In this document: positions 38,515-47,864 of the stretch, piece after piece
How positions within the stretch are numbered: the stretch's first letter is position 1
Layout of the letters: each line of letters starts with the position of its first letter
Assembly: GCA_963735175.1 (NCBI GenBank)
Contig: CAVTJX010000008.1
Span: 1-64,000 of the forward strand
Direction of reading: 5' to 3'
Length of the DNA stretch: 64,000 bases
Source: CAVTJX01 sp963735175
GTDB taxonomy: Bacteria > Electryoneota > RPQS01
Notes under the pieces: generated by a model
Told to the model about the DNA's origin: nothing
Databases searched by the model: none
Seen by the model: the letters and a program-made list of their open reading frames with translations, nothing else
Translations under genes and position numbers: made by a program

Positions 38515-39179
38515 CGTTCCTTCTTTCCTGCGTCCAGCAGTTCAATGGTCTTTTCGAGACGGCGCAGGCGCGTGGCTTCCTGCTTCGCGCCTTCGATATG
38601 CGTCACATACTCGCGCTGGTGGGAATAGGACAGCTTTTCAAAGACCGCCTTGGCCGCCTTGTGCTTGTTCAGCAGCTTCTGCAAGTCCTCCGGGACCTCG
38701 ACGGTGCGCTCGGCGGTGTCGCGCTCGATGACCACGCGCACGGTGTCGCCCTCGCCCTTGCCGATCTTCTCGCGGATCGCCTTCAGCACGCCGATCATGG
38801 GGCCGTTGCCCATGTTCATGATCGAGCCGCGATACGGTTCGCCGTCGAAGGTCGCCTTGACCGGCACTCGTCCTTTGGTGCCGTAAACTTTTTCCACGTC
38901 AAAGGGAATGCACACATACATCCCGCCGCCGCCGGCGTTTTCGATGACGGCCTCAAACCGCTGCGGTTTTGCGGTGGTTGTCTTCGCGGGGGCTTTTTGG
39001 GCAGGCACGGGAGCTTCCTTGATTTTCAAACCGCGCTTGGCGATTTCGGCGGCAATGGCGGGCGGCAAATCCTTGCGGCAGCCGCAGGCGGCGAGATGCG
39101 CGATGTGCCATTCCACGCGCTGCTCCAGCGTCGCGTTCTTCGGCATCACATGCGCGAGGTGCCAGGATTTGTTGATCAT
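38511..39179 (-). CDS. DUF1905/YdeI (OmdA)-domain protein
   Basis: 222 residues. Residues 1-50 are an extra segment (EQRVEWHIAHLAACGCRKDL). Residues ~70-160 are a DUF1905 beta barrel (RFEAVIENAGGGGMYVCIPF, RVPVKATFDGEPYRGSIMNM, DTVRVVIERDTAERTVEVPE). The end (AVFEKLSYSHQREYVTHIEG, ATRLRRLEKTIELLDAGKK) is the bacteriocin-protection/OmdA helical domain. These proteins are linked to outer-membrane changes and bacteriocin tolerance in a few bacteria; the mechanism is unknown. It is coupled to the YfiT-type gene by an ATGA overlap. Confidence 0.88.
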   Translation of the reverse strand: MINKSWHLAHVMPKNATLEQRVEWHIAHLAACGCRKDLPPAIAAEIAKRGLKIKEAPVPAQKAPAKTTTAKPQRFEAVIENAGGGGMYVCIPFDVEKVYGTKGRVPVKATFDGEPYRGSIMNMGNGPMIGVLKAIREKIGKGEGDTVRVVIERDTAERTVEVPEDLQKLLNKHKAAKAVFEKLSYSHQREYVTHIEGAKQEATRLRRLEKTIELLDAGKKER

Positions 39180-39208
39180 GTGCGGGAGGTGTGTGGAGGT
39201 TTGTTGGC

Positions 39209-39242
39209 GGGCGGGTTGCGGAAGACCTTAACCCACCCCTAC
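39209..39242 (-). repeat. GTAG-headed palindrome
   Basis: GGGCGGGTT, GCGGAAGACCTT, AACCCACCC, CTAC. Same middle as the copies at 14913 and 55369. Confidence 0.75.
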
Positions 39243-39250
39243 AAAAGAGG

Positions 39251-40260
39251 TCATCGTTCGCGCTGGGAGGCCCACCAGCTTAGACTTTCGTCATAGCGGT
39301 AGTGGGTTTGCATGTGGCCGCCGTCGAATTCGCGGTGCTCGACGGCGATGCCCGCCGCGCGCAGGCGCTGGACGAGGATCCGCGCGCCCCACTGCAATTT
39401 GAATTCGTCGCGCAGCCCGCACTCGATGTAGATGCCGCGCAGCGAGCGCAGCGCCGTTTGGATCTTCGGGCCGTTCGGCCAGGCGCACCGGGTCGTGGGC
39501 CAGCCAGCGCGCCCAGACGTCGGCGCGCAGTTCGGCGGTCTCCAGGTCAAACGGGCAGATCGAAGCCCCACGGGCTTTCGGGATTGGGCGAATAGCACGA
39601 GGCCATCGCCACCACATTCAACGCGGCGATGAAAGTTTTTTGGCGGCGGCCCCGGCTGGCCAATCATCCGCAGAAACTCCGGCACGCCGCCCGCCCGCTG
39701 AATCTCTTCCACCGCCGTGGCAAAATCCGGCAGCAGCGAATAGTCGAAATAGCAGTCGCCCGAATGCACGATCAGCCAGCCGAACAGATCGGGATGCCGC
39801 GCGGCCAGCACGAACGCGCCGTAGCCGCCCGAGGACTTGCCCGCAATCACCGTCTGCTGCGGCGACAGTCCCGCGCGAAACGTGGTTGCTGCGCCCAGGG
39901 CAGCAGTTCGCCCGTCAGATGGTCCTCGTAATCGCCGGTGGCCGAGCTGTTCAGATACTGCGAGCCGCCGTAGCGCGTGAAGGGATCGGGAAAGAGTGCC
40001 ACGCAGGGCGGAATCTGGCGCTCGGCAATCAGCCGTTCGAGGCGCTCGGGCATGGTCTCGCCCCACGGCATCCAGTTGAGATGCGACCGGCTCGAACCCG
40101 TGAAACCCGCGAGGATCACCAGCAGCGGCCACTCGCGGGCGCTGTCATAACCTTCCGGCAGATAGACCGGAATCTTGCGCACCGCCGGATCGCCGAGGGG
40201 ATTGCCCTCCAGGCAGCGGCTGTGAAAGGGCTCGATGTGCAGTTGGCCGCGGAGGATCAT
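39251..40260 (-). CDS. Alpha/beta-hydrolase (esterase D-like), about four frameshifts
   Basis: The N-terminal part (40260-39890) reads IPVYLPEGYDSAREWPLLVI and CVALFPDPFTRYGGSQYLNS, typical of the putative-esterase family. The nucleophile motif GKSSGGYGAFVLAARHPDLF (GxSxG) follows in another frame, and the catalytic-His region is EHREFDGGHMQTHYRYDESL near the end. Frame breaks lie near 39890, 39628, 39565 and 39478. The corrected length is about 335 residues. It is probably a cytoplasmic carboxylesterase or acyl hydrolase; the substrate is unknown. The ATG overlaps the stop of the secreted protein gene upstream (40257). Confidence 0.8.
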
Positions 40261-42011
40261 TTCAGCAGCAGCAGTTTGCGCGTCAGCGCGCCTTCAGCCG
40301 CGTCGAGCCGCAAGAAGTAGAGACCGCTGGCATAGTTAGCGGCGTTCCACGACAGCGTGTGGGTGCCGGCCTCCGCGTGCGCGTTCACCAGCTCCGCCGT
40401 CAGCCGTCCCGTCAGATCGTAGACCCGCAGCCGCACGTTGCCCGCGCGCGCCAGATCGTAGCGGATGGCAAAGATGGCGTTGGCGGGATTGGGCCAGACT
40501 TCGAGCGCCTGCGCTTGCGGCAGCAACGCGCGACCCGGCTCCGCCGCGGCGTCGACGTCGGCGCGGCAGAAAATCTCCATCGTGCCGCTGTGCCGCGTGA
40601 CGAGCTGCACCGTGCCGGCGGCAATTCCGTCACCGCCCGCGCTCAAGAGAATATGCAGTGGCACCGACTGGCCGGGTTCGAGCGCCAGCGCGTCCGTCTC
40701 CAGTGGCATGAACGGCGCCGCACCCGATATCGCCAGCACCGAATCCGCCACCGAGCCGGTGTTGCGCACAAAAACCGTCTGCGTATCGAGCGCGCCGGGA
40801 GCAACGACGCCGAAATCCAGCGTATCGGGATCGCCGAAGATCACCGCGCCCGCCGCCGTGCCGGGCAGGAAGACGCGCGCCCGCCACACGCCGCCGCGAT
40901 AATCTTCAAAGACACCGGCGGCAATCACGTCCACGTAAGCATTGTTCACGCGCGTGGCGGCAAGTTTCATCATCTCCGCCGTCGCCTCGCTCTCCACGCT
41001 CCAACTTGCCCCGCCGTCCGTCGTCGCCCAGATCCGGCCCTGGCTGAGCGCACGCAACCCGCCCGCGGCAAATGCCAGTGCCGGGGAAAGCCGCAGCACG
41101 GCGCGCACCGGCAGATCGCTCTCCAGCGACCGGCCACTCCAACCGCGGCCGCCGTTGTTCGTGAAGTGTACCCAGCCGCGGCGCGCCGGGGTGGTGACGC
41201 CACCGCCCACCATGCCGTGCGTGGAATCGCAAAAGCTGACCGCCTCGTTTGATTGCGCGTCGGCGGCGGGCGTGATATGCCACAACCGTCCCCGGTCGCG
41301 GCTGATCCAGTGATGCAAGCCGACTGCGATGATAAACGGCCCCGCGCTGGTCACGCCTTTTACCCAGGTCTCGCCCGGCGTGATACTGTCGACGCGTCCG
41401 CTGTGCGGAAACGCCTTGACCGGACTCAGCTCCTGCCAGTACATGCCCTGGTTGAGCGAATCGTTGCGGTAGAGTTCGCCGTCCAGACCCGAGATGGCTA
41501 CAGCCATGCTTGAATCGGGAATCACGAGGCTCGTGAGCCACGAGGACGCGCCGAGTTGCTGCTGCGGATAGAGCCAGTGATAGGCTCCCGAATACTGAAT
41601 CAGCCAGACCGCGCCGGTATCATGCTCCGCGTTGAACGCGCTGATGTAAAGCGAATCGTTGCGCAGCGAATCGCGCGGCGTAGGCCACGCCGCGAGATCG
41701 CTGATGTAACTGGGGGAGCGCACCACAGCGAAACCCGACGCGTGCGGCTGCGGCGGTGGAAAGCGGTCGAGGTTCTGCCAGGTGCGGCCGCCATCGGTGG
41801 TCTGAAACACCGTGTGCAGCGTCGCCAGGTAGCCGCGTCCCGAGTGTGTAAAGGCGAGTCCCACCGGGACCGCGTTCAGATAGTTCTGCCAGTTGGCATA
41901 CGTCGTATCGACGTCGTATAGCCGCTGCTGGAACTCCCACGGCGCGGCCTGCGACGGCAACGCCGCCGCCAACAGCAGAATCAGAATCGGTATGAACCCT
42001 GTGTACCGCAT
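40257..42011 (-). CDS. Secreted propeller protein with sorting-like tail
   Basis: 584 residues from the ATG at 42011 (GGGAG upstream); an ATG eight codons earlier is less likely. The signal peptide is FIPILILLLAAALPSQA. BNR-like units appear at TVFQTTDGGRTWQNLDR and IWATTDGGASWSVESEA, suggesting a seven-blade propeller to ~380. An ASH-like domain (GDPDTLDFGVVAPGALDTQT) and the tail (VWPNPANAIFAIRYDLARA, VYDLTGRLTAELV, ASGLYFLRLDAAEGALTRK) follow. Probably exported. It is intact and the first of a pair with the downstream esterase gene. Function unknown. Confidence 0.88.
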   Translation of the reverse strand: MRYTGFIPILILLLAAALPSQAAPWEFQQRLYDVDTTYANWQNYLNAVPVGLAFTHSGRGYLATLHTVFQTTDGGRTWQNLDRFPPPQPHASGFAVVRSPSYISDLAAWPTPRDSLRNDSLYISAFNAEHDTGAVWLIQYSGAYHWLYPQQQLGASSWLTSLVIPDSSMAVAISGLDGELYRNDSLNQGMYWQELSPVKAFPHSGRVDSITPGETWVKGVTSAGPFIIAVGLHHWISRDRGRLWHITPAADAQSNEAVSFCDSTHGMVGGGVTTPARRGWVHFTNNGGRGWSGRSLESDLPVRAVLRLSPALAFAAGGLRALSQGRIWATTDGGASWSVESEATAEMMKLAATRVNNAYVDVIAAGVFEDYRGGVWRARVFLPGTAAGAVIFGDPDTLDFGVVAPGALDTQTVFVRNTGSVADSVLAISGAAPFMPLETDALALEPGQSVPLHILLSAGGDGIAAGTVQLVTRHSGTMEIFCRADVDAAAEPGRALLPQAQALEVWPNPANAIFAIRYDLARAGNVRLRVYDLTGRLTAELVNAHAEAGTHTLSWNAANYASGLYFLRLDAAEGALTRKLLLLK

Positions 42012-42050
42012 CGATGCTCCCAAGCAGGATCGCACGATTATCGGCTGGTC

Positions 42051-43504
42051 TTACCGCACCAGCAACAGCTTCTGCGTCTTCGTAAACGCCCCCGCCGTCA
42101 GATGCGCGAAATAAATCCCCGACGGCAACTCGCCTGCGTCCAACGCCAGCTCCTGTCGCCCCGCTTGATATTGCCGTTCCGCCAGCGTCCGCACCGCGCG
42201 CCCCGTCAGATCGAAGAGCACCAGTTCAACCTTCGCCGCCGCTGGCAATTCAAAGACGATGTTCGTGGTGGCGTTGAAGGGATTGGGGTAGGCCGTCAGC
42301 GTGAAGCCCCGCGGCTGCAGCGCAGGAGGCTCGACGACGGGCAGAACAGCATCCGGCCCCGTACGCACGATCCAGGTGTCCGTCGCGCCCGTCGCCAGCA
42401 GCGCGTAGCCGTGGTCGTCCAGCGCTTCCAGAGCGATGGCCTGCGCCCAGCCCGCTTGGACATAACTGCGTGTCCACCGTTGGATTCTGGCCGCATCGTA
42501 GGCAATGAGAACGAGGGTGCCGTTGACCGCGGAGAGCATCGCGTAGCCGCCCGCCGGAGCGGGACAAAAATCCGCCGCAACGTCAGTAGTGGGAGAGTGC
42601 GTCCACTGGATATCTCCGCTGCTGCTCAGGCGCCGGACCCAACTCGCGTTGCTTGCCGAACCAACAACAAGCAGCCGCCATCATCCACGGGGGCAACTTT
42701 TTGCAAGCAGAACGAATCCACGGACAAGTACGTGTTCGATTCGCCATGCGTCCACAGACTGCTGTCCAGACCCATTTTCAGAATATGCCAGGAATAGTAG
42801 TATCGCCAAGTCCAGGGATAATTGTAGTCCGGCCTACTAGCATAATATGTGCCAGCGAGCCAATAGTGATGGTCGTCAAGGGGTTCCAGCGCGGGACGGG
42901 AAATCTCATTAATAAGACCCCATCCGTTCAGCCCCGCCGTCCATTCCGAAGCCAAGGCGTCCCCTGCGGCGCTCAGTTGAAACCACCCCGTGTAGACATA
43001 GACATCGTTCTCGTTGCCTGTACCCCACGGGTCGACGGTATCTGCCCGGGCGGTGAGATAGAAACTGCCGTCGCCCAGTTCCAGCACGAGGAGACCGCGA
43101 GAACTGTTGCGAATGGTGAAGCGGCGCGTCCACAGCGTATCGCCCGCCGCGTTCAAACGCACAATGAAGGTCAGGGTGCGATTCGTCGCCGTCGCAACCT
43201 CGCCCACGGCAATGTAGCCACCGTCGCGCGTTACCCGCACATCATTCAGGGTGTCATCCCCGCTCTCGCCGAGGGTCGTTTCCCACTCCGTGTTGCCCAC
43301 GCTATCAAGCTTCAGCACAAAACCGTCGCGGTCACCCGTAGCGGGCTGGGTTTGCCCGCAGAGCACAAAGCCGCCGTCGGCCGTGGGCTTCATGGCGGTG
43401 GCCACACGGCCGGGGATCGTCCGCGTCCAGAGCGTATCGGGCATCGGCTGCGCAGAGGCAGTCAGGGTGAGGCCCAGAAGCAGAATGCAAAGCCGCAGAT
43501 GCAT
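42051..43504 (-). CDS. Secreted repeat protein with sorting-like tail, one frameshift
   Basis: The start at 43504 has GGAGG and gives a signal peptide (LRLCILLLGLTLTASAQ). The body consists of repeats such as TADGGFVLCGQTQ, RDGGYIAVGEVATA and DGGCLLLVRQAT alternating with WTRTIPG or TLWTRRF units, a pattern typical of FCB propeller-like proteins. One base near 42645 joins it to the C-terminal part (WTRSYVQAGWAQAIALEAL) and the tail (AYPNPFNATTNIVFELPAA, SGIYFAHLTAGAFTKTQKL). About 480 residues. It lies 39 bases before the 42011 gene on the same strand, so an operon of surface proteins is likely. Confidence 0.82.
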
Positions 43505-43629
43505 GGCCGCCTCCACAGGTGAATGTTCACTGCCGAGTTTCAGCCGGTTGAAATCGAGAGGGATCCTTCCGCCGCGGACGGCGTCAGGATGACAGCCGGA
43601 CGGGCTTCAGGATGACCGGCAGGAGCCGG

Positions 43630-44139
43630 TCACTTCCACGCGCGGGCGCTGCCCGAGAGCGCATAGCGGCGCGTCGGGGGAACGTAGGTCGCGCGCAGGT
43701 ACACAAACACGCAGCAGGCCAGCGCGGCCGTGTTCTCGAGGATCTTGTCGAGACCCACTTTCTGGGCCAGCGCCGCGCCCACCGCGCCGGCGCCGAAACA
43801 GCCGCAGTCGATGTTCAATCCGCGCGCCATGGCCTGGCCGATGAGCACAATGAACAGCAGCAGCAGTCCGCCACAGACCGCCGCCCCCGCTTTTTTCCAG
43901 CGCGGTTGTAGCAGGGCCATGGCCGCCACCAGTTCCAGCGCCGGCATAACGATGGCCACGGCGTAAATGTAGTCCTGCCCCACGATGGGAAAGGCCACGC
44001 GATAGTTGGTAATAGCCTTGGCAAAGCTGACCGGGTCTAAAAGTTTGGGGATGCCGGCCAGCAAAAACATCGCCGCCACGGCCAGCCGCGCCGCCCAGTC
44101 GAGGGCCAGCAGAAGGTTTCGACGAAGCACAGAGTTCAT
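43630..44139 (-). CDS. MauE/DoxX-family membrane protein
   Basis: 169 residues with four membrane helices (LAVAAMFLLAGIPKLLDP, IYAVAIVMPALELVAAMALL, AGAAVCGGLLLLFIVLIGQA, NTAALACCVFVYLRATYV). NIDCGCFGAG in the loop after helix 3 is the conserved cysteine pair of MauE-like redox membrane proteins. MauE members help disulfide formation or electron transfer; in FCB genomes they are often next to rhodanese genes, as here. A leftward terminator lies between the two, so they may be transcribed separately. Short and intact. Confidence 0.88.
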   Translation of the reverse strand: MNSVLRRNLLLALDWAARLAVAAMFLLAGIPKLLDPVSFAKAITNYRVAFPIVGQDYIYAVAIVMPALELVAAMALLQPRWKKAGAAVCGGLLLLFIVLIGQAMARGLNIDCGCFGAGAVGAALAQKVGLDKILENTAALACCVFVYLRATYVPPTRRYALSGSARAWK

Positions 44140-44276
44140 TGGGAAAAAGATAACCTTTTTTTTTCACAAAGTCAACGAAGAAGTCTTCACAATTTCAGGA
44201 TGTTAGAACGAAATTTTCACCGCCTTCCGGGCCTCGCAACGGGTGTTTTTCACAAGCTTACGGCGGGGGAAAACAA

Positions 44277-44304
44277 AACAAGGCACGATGCTTCGTGCCT
44301 TGTT
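44277..44304 (-). terminator. Terminator of the rhodanese gene
   Basis: A perfect 12-bp stem (AACAAGGCACGA, 44277-44288, with 44293-44304) around TGCT, followed on the minus strand by TTTCCCC-type sequence after TTTTG. It lies about 90 bases after the stop at 44397. Confidence 0.65.
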
Positions 44305-44396
44305 GATCTTGCCTGTGGAATGCTCGTCACAGCGGTGTCTCGCGACGCGACCGGAATGAGCCGGTCAGGTGACTGTGTTCACGGAAGATACGGGAA

Positions 44397-44927
44397 CTAC
44401 TGGGCGGTTTCAGTAAATTCCGTTTCAGTTGACCACTCCGCCCAGCCGCCGGTATACACCGCCACCCGCGTCCAGCCGTGCCCCAGCATGTATTCCGACA
44501 GGTCGTGCGATAGATGGCAGTCGCCGCCATCGCAGTAGAGCACCACCAGATCCGTCTTCGGAATCGCGTTCAGCGTATCCAGATACTCGCCCAACTTTTC
44601 AAAGGGTATGTTGGTCGCGCCGGTGATATGCCCCTCATTGTAGAGCTTGGGTTCGCGGGCGTCAACAAAGTGGACATTGGCCTTCTTCTGCTTGGAATAT
44701 AGCCCAATGGCCGTCGCTAACGTCACATCATAGGGTTTGTCAGACGGCGGAAAGGCTTCCGCGGCGGTCACCATCGCCGCTTCACCAAAGGCGACCGGCG
44801 GCTGAATCAACGCGATGGGTTTGGGAAAGCCCCAGAAGGGAACGGTCTGCTTCTGCACCACCCGCGCCCCCAGTCCCAAAAGGACCGACAGCGCCACCAT
44901 CACCAGCAATTGCTTCGTCAACGTCAT
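44397..44927 (-). CDS. Membrane-anchored rhodanese-like protein
   Basis: 176 residues. The N-terminus is one hydrophobic anchor (QLLVMVALSVLLGLGARVV). The rhodanese domain covers ~70-170: VHFVDAREPKLYNEGHITGA, TNIPFEKLGEYL and the active-site loop VVLYCDGGDCHLSHDLSEYM with the catalytic cysteine in YCDGGDC. A second cysteine nearby is unusual but seen in other members. It may act as a periplasmic sulfur or redox carrier working with the MauE-like protein downstream; this partnership is inferred from the neighbourhood. Confidence 0.9.
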   Translation of the reverse strand: MTLTKQLLVMVALSVLLGLGARVVQKQTVPFWGFPKPIALIQPPVAFGEAAMVTAAEAFPPSDKPYDVTLATAIGLYSKQKKANVHFVDAREPKLYNEGHITGATNIPFEKLGEYLDTLNAIPKTDLVVLYCDGGDCHLSHDLSEYMLGHGWTRVAVYTGGWAEWSTETEFTETAQ

Positions 44928-44978
44928 GCCAATATCCTGTCTTTATTTCATACTGGATTCATCGCCGCGTCTTCTCTT

Positions 44979-45892
44979 CTACTCCAGGGACGGCTCGCGC
45001 GGTTCCGTGGCGGCAATCAGGTGGACCTTCGCTGCGGAGGTACTCAAAGGCCTCGTCGGGATTGTCGCAAATCTTAAAGAGATCAAGATCTTCCGGGGAA
45101 ATCACGCCCCAGTCCACCATTTTGTCGAAGTTCAGGACCTCCTCCCAGTAGCGGGAGCCATAGAGGACAATGGGCAGCCGCTTGCGGACTTTGCGGGTCT
45201 GGATGAGGGTCATCATCTCAAACAGCTCGTCCATCGTCCCGAAGCCGCCGGGGAAGACAATCAGCGCTCGCGCCAGATACATAAACCAGTACTTGCGCAT
45301 GAAGAAGTAGTGGAACTCGAAGGTCAGCCGCGGGATCGAGGTAGCGGTTGTTGCCCTGCTCGTGCGGCAGGCTGATGGACAGCCCCACCGTCCGCCCACC
45401 GGCCTCGGCCGCGCCGCGGTTGGCCGCTTCCATGATCCCCGGCCCGCCGCCCGAACAGATGATGTGCCGGTCGCGCATGTCGGGCAGCGCCTGGAAATAC
45501 TTGGTCAGGTTGTACGAGAGCTGGGACGCGTCGGCATAGTAGCGGCTCAGCCGTTCCATGCCGGAAATCCGGTTGCGGATCCGCACCTGTTCGGCGGGCG
45601 TGGCCTGTTCGATCTGCGCCCGCGCCAGCTTCATTTCCGAATCCAGTTCTTCGGGCGAACGCGCTCGCGCCGAGCCGAACATCACGATCGTCCCCCGCAC
45701 CTTGTACTGCCGCAGCCGCGCCTGCGGCTCGAGGTACTCGGCCAGCAGGCGGATCGTGCGCGCGTGCGGGCTGTGCAAAAACTCGTGGTTGTTATACGCC
45801 TTGGGCAGAAAGCCCGGCAGCCCCTCGGGCCGGTCTTCGGCGCTCGACGGCATCCCGCCGTGATTGTTGGTATCCTGCGGTGGTTCGGCCAA
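44979..45892 (-). CDS. LOG-family (lysine-decarboxylase-fold) protein, two frameshifts
   Basis: About 304 residues. An N-terminal extension of ~65 residues precedes the Rossmann-like core: GTIVMFGSARARSPEELDSE, HIICSGGGPGIMEAANRGAA and VGLSISLPHEQGNNRY. After a break near 45340 the frame continues with FEFHYFFMRKYWFMYLARAL and the signature PGGFGTMDELFEMMTLIQT (PGGxGTxxE). A second break near 45035 gives the natural end VHLIAATEPREPSLE. LOG enzymes split nucleoside monophosphates into base and ribose 5-phosphate; the subgroup with long N-termini is less characterised. Cytoplasmic. Confidence 0.88.
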
Positions 45893-45932
45893 AACGGTCT
45901 CTCCTGATTAATTCGCGGTCTCGCGCGGGCGA

Positions 45933-46020
45933 TTACTTCACCATCATCAGCTTACGAATCTGGACACTTTTCCCCGCCTCCATCCGTGCAAAATAGATGC
46001 CGATGTTGAACCGCTCTCGA
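45933..46020 (-). pseudogene. Remnant of a sorting-like C-terminal tail
   Basis: Only the last ~28 codons remain: RFNIGIYFARMEAGKSVQIR and KLMMVK, then TAA at 45933-45935. This is the end of the tail module seen in the intact secreted proteins. Its left flank is the LOG gene; to the right it is cut off directly at the palindrome flanking the RAYT transposase (46030). The rest of the host gene is not found on the other side of the transposase. Confidence 0.75.
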
Positions 46021-46029
46021 TATTTTTAG

Positions 46030-46060
46030 CTACTTCCGGCGGGCTTCCGCCCGCCTCTGC
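46030..46060 (-). repeat. REP-like palindrome left of the RAYT gene
   Basis: CTACTTCC, then GGCGGGC-TTCC-GCCCGCC, then TCTGC. An inverted copy lies on the other side of the gene at 46549-46578. Confidence 0.8.
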
Positions 46061-46535
46061 CTATTCACCGTAGGCATCAATCGTCGTGGATTCGCCATCA
46101 CCAAAATATTCCGGCGCACTGGACCACCGATAGGCCTCCGGAGTCTCGCTTAAGCCAGCTTTCACCGGATTCGAGTGGATATATCTCGTCTTCAAAATCA
46201 GGTGTCGCTCTTCAGTGATCGTTTCCGACCAATAGCTTTCGCCCCAGATTCCACCCGTGGCGATCTGTCGCGCCGTGAACGACTTGAAGCGCCGCATGAT
46301 CTCCGGCAGAGTGTGCGGCTCCAGCGGCTTGATAATCAGATGAACGTGATTCGGCATGATCACGTAGGCATACAGATATCATTTCGCCGTTGCGGCGGAA
46401 GTATTGGAGAGTCTCATGGACCATTTGCGCATGAGCCGGTTCGGCGAAGCAATGCAGGTCCGCACGTAAATGCGCGGTGACGAAGAAGGTCAGGCCCGGA
46501 CAGGATCGATTTTGCGGTGGCCGGAAATTCTCCAT
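46061..46535 (-). CDS. REP-associated tyrosine transposase (RAYT), one frameshift
   Basis: About 158 residues. The start at 46535 gives MENFRPPQNRSCPGLTFFV, with the first strand TFFVTAHLRADLHCF. One base near 46380 joins VHETLQYFRRNGEMISVC to the catalytic strand IMPNHVHLIIKPL, whose HVH is the HUH metal site. RRFKSFTARQIATGGIWGES carries the RFKSFT motif typical of these enzymes, and NPVKAGLSETPEAYRWSSA ends the domain. RAYT enzymes nick and move REP palindromes; two inverted palindromes flank this gene directly, as in known REP-RAYT units. With the indel corrected it appears complete. Confidence 0.9.
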
Positions 46536-46548
46536 GGGCAATCCTCCC

Positions 46549-46578
46549 GAGGCGGGCAGGAGCCCGCCGGAAGTAATC
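46549..46578 (+). repeat. REP-like palindrome right of the RAYT gene
   Basis: GA, GGCGGGC-AGGA-GCCCGCC, GGAAGTAATC: the inverted counterpart of 46030-46060, sharing the stem and the TTACTTCC flank. Confidence 0.8.
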
Positions 46579-46589
46579 AAGATGCGCCC

Positions 46590-47718
46590 CTAAATCTGGA
46601 TCCCGAACTTCCCGAGTTGCTCTTTCATGAAGGCGTAGGGGATCACTTTTTCCTGCGCGTGCGCGCCGGGAGGGACCTGGCCTTTGAGGATCGCCAGCGC
46701 GATGGCGGCGGCGGGGAAGGCTGTCGTCTGGCCCATCGCCGAAAGGCCGCGCGCGTCGTTCTGCTTCACCGCGAGTTCGATCTTCTCCTCGCGTCCGCCG
46801 TCGCCCTTGGCGCTCACGCGCAGCAGGATAATATCGGGCGCGTGCTTGGGCAGCACGTCCTCCAAAACGCAGGTCAGCATCTGCCGCGGCGAAACGTCGG
46901 CGCTCTCAACGCGGTATTTCTTCGTCGCGGTCAGGCCGGTGTCGCGCAGCAGGAGCAGTGCGTCATAATGGCCGGGGTAGCGGATGGTCTTGTAGTCGAG
47001 CTGTTTCACCCTGCCCGCCATCGTGCGTGTCGTCGTCGAACGTGCCTCCGGACGTTACAAACGCTTCAAATGTGCCGAGGCCGGGAAATTCCAACGTTTC
47101 GAGACCCGACGGCGACGGCACCAATACTTCCTTGCCATCGTGCAGCTCGCGCGCGTCTTCAAAATACTCGTTTAAGAGGCCATGGATTGAGAAGAACTGC
47201 GCGTACTTCAGCGGCCCTTCCGGTTTCTGCGGCAGTCCACCCACGCGCAGATGCACTTCATCGCAGGTCTTGAAGCGGCCCGCCAGTTCCCAGGCGAGAA
47301 TGCTGACGAGGCCCGGCGCGAGGCCGGTGTCGGGAATAAACGTGATCTGCTTGCGGCGCGCGTCGTCGTCCATGCTGAGGATCATGTCGGTGACCAGCGG
47401 ATTGCCGCCGAGGTCGACCATCGACACCCGGCTGCGGCGCGCCGCGCGGGCCACGTGCGGATTCAGAAAATACGGCACGCAGGAAACACACACGCGCGTG
47501 TTTTCGAGCGCGGCGCCGAGACCGAGTTCGCTGCCGACGTCCACGGTCACTGTCTCCACGCGCTCGCTGGCCAGCCAGTTGGCGGCGTCGGCGAGGACGT
47601 TCGCGTCGCTGTCGGCGAGGCGCACGTGATAGGGACCGTCGGGATGATGCACAAAGAAGTAAGCGGCAACGCGGCCCATCAGCCCCGCGCCGAGAATCAC
47701 AACGTCCGGATTAGGCAT
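46590..47718 (-). CDS. Saccharopine-dehydrogenase-like oxidoreductase 1, one frameshift
   Basis: From the ATG at 47718: VVILGAGLMGRVAAYFFVHH is the Rossmann GxGxxG loop, followed by CVSCVPYFLNPHVARAARRS, FIPDTGLAPGLVSILAWELA and GGLPQKPEGPLKYAQFFSIH. A one-base break near 47035 leads to YKTIRYPGHYDALLLLRDTG and VSPRQMLTCVLEDVL. About 375 residues. The family includes saccharopine dehydrogenases and lysine 6-dehydrogenase; the sequence YKTIRYPGH is typical of the latter group. It acts on lysine-related amino acids with NAD(P); the exact reaction is inferred. It is a tandem paralogue of the next gene upstream. Confidence 0.87.
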
Positions 47719-47726
47719 GGGAAGAA

Positions 47727-47864
47727 AACCCTGAAACACTGAAACGCGGAAACACTGTAAAAAGTAGGCGCTGAAAACTGAAAAGCCGAAACACTGAAAT
47801 GCGGAATCCGGGTTGGCCGCCTCTGCTTTCAGCGTTTCAGCATTTCCACGTTTCAGCGTTTCCC
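47727..47864. repeat. Inverted low-complexity word repeat between two paralogues
   Basis: The left half repeats words like CTGAAACACTGAAACGCGG and the right half the complement (TTTCAGCGTTTCAGCATTTC), so a long imperfect hairpin is possible. Similar words occur at 25995-26015 and 55040-55060. Confidence 0.55.
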
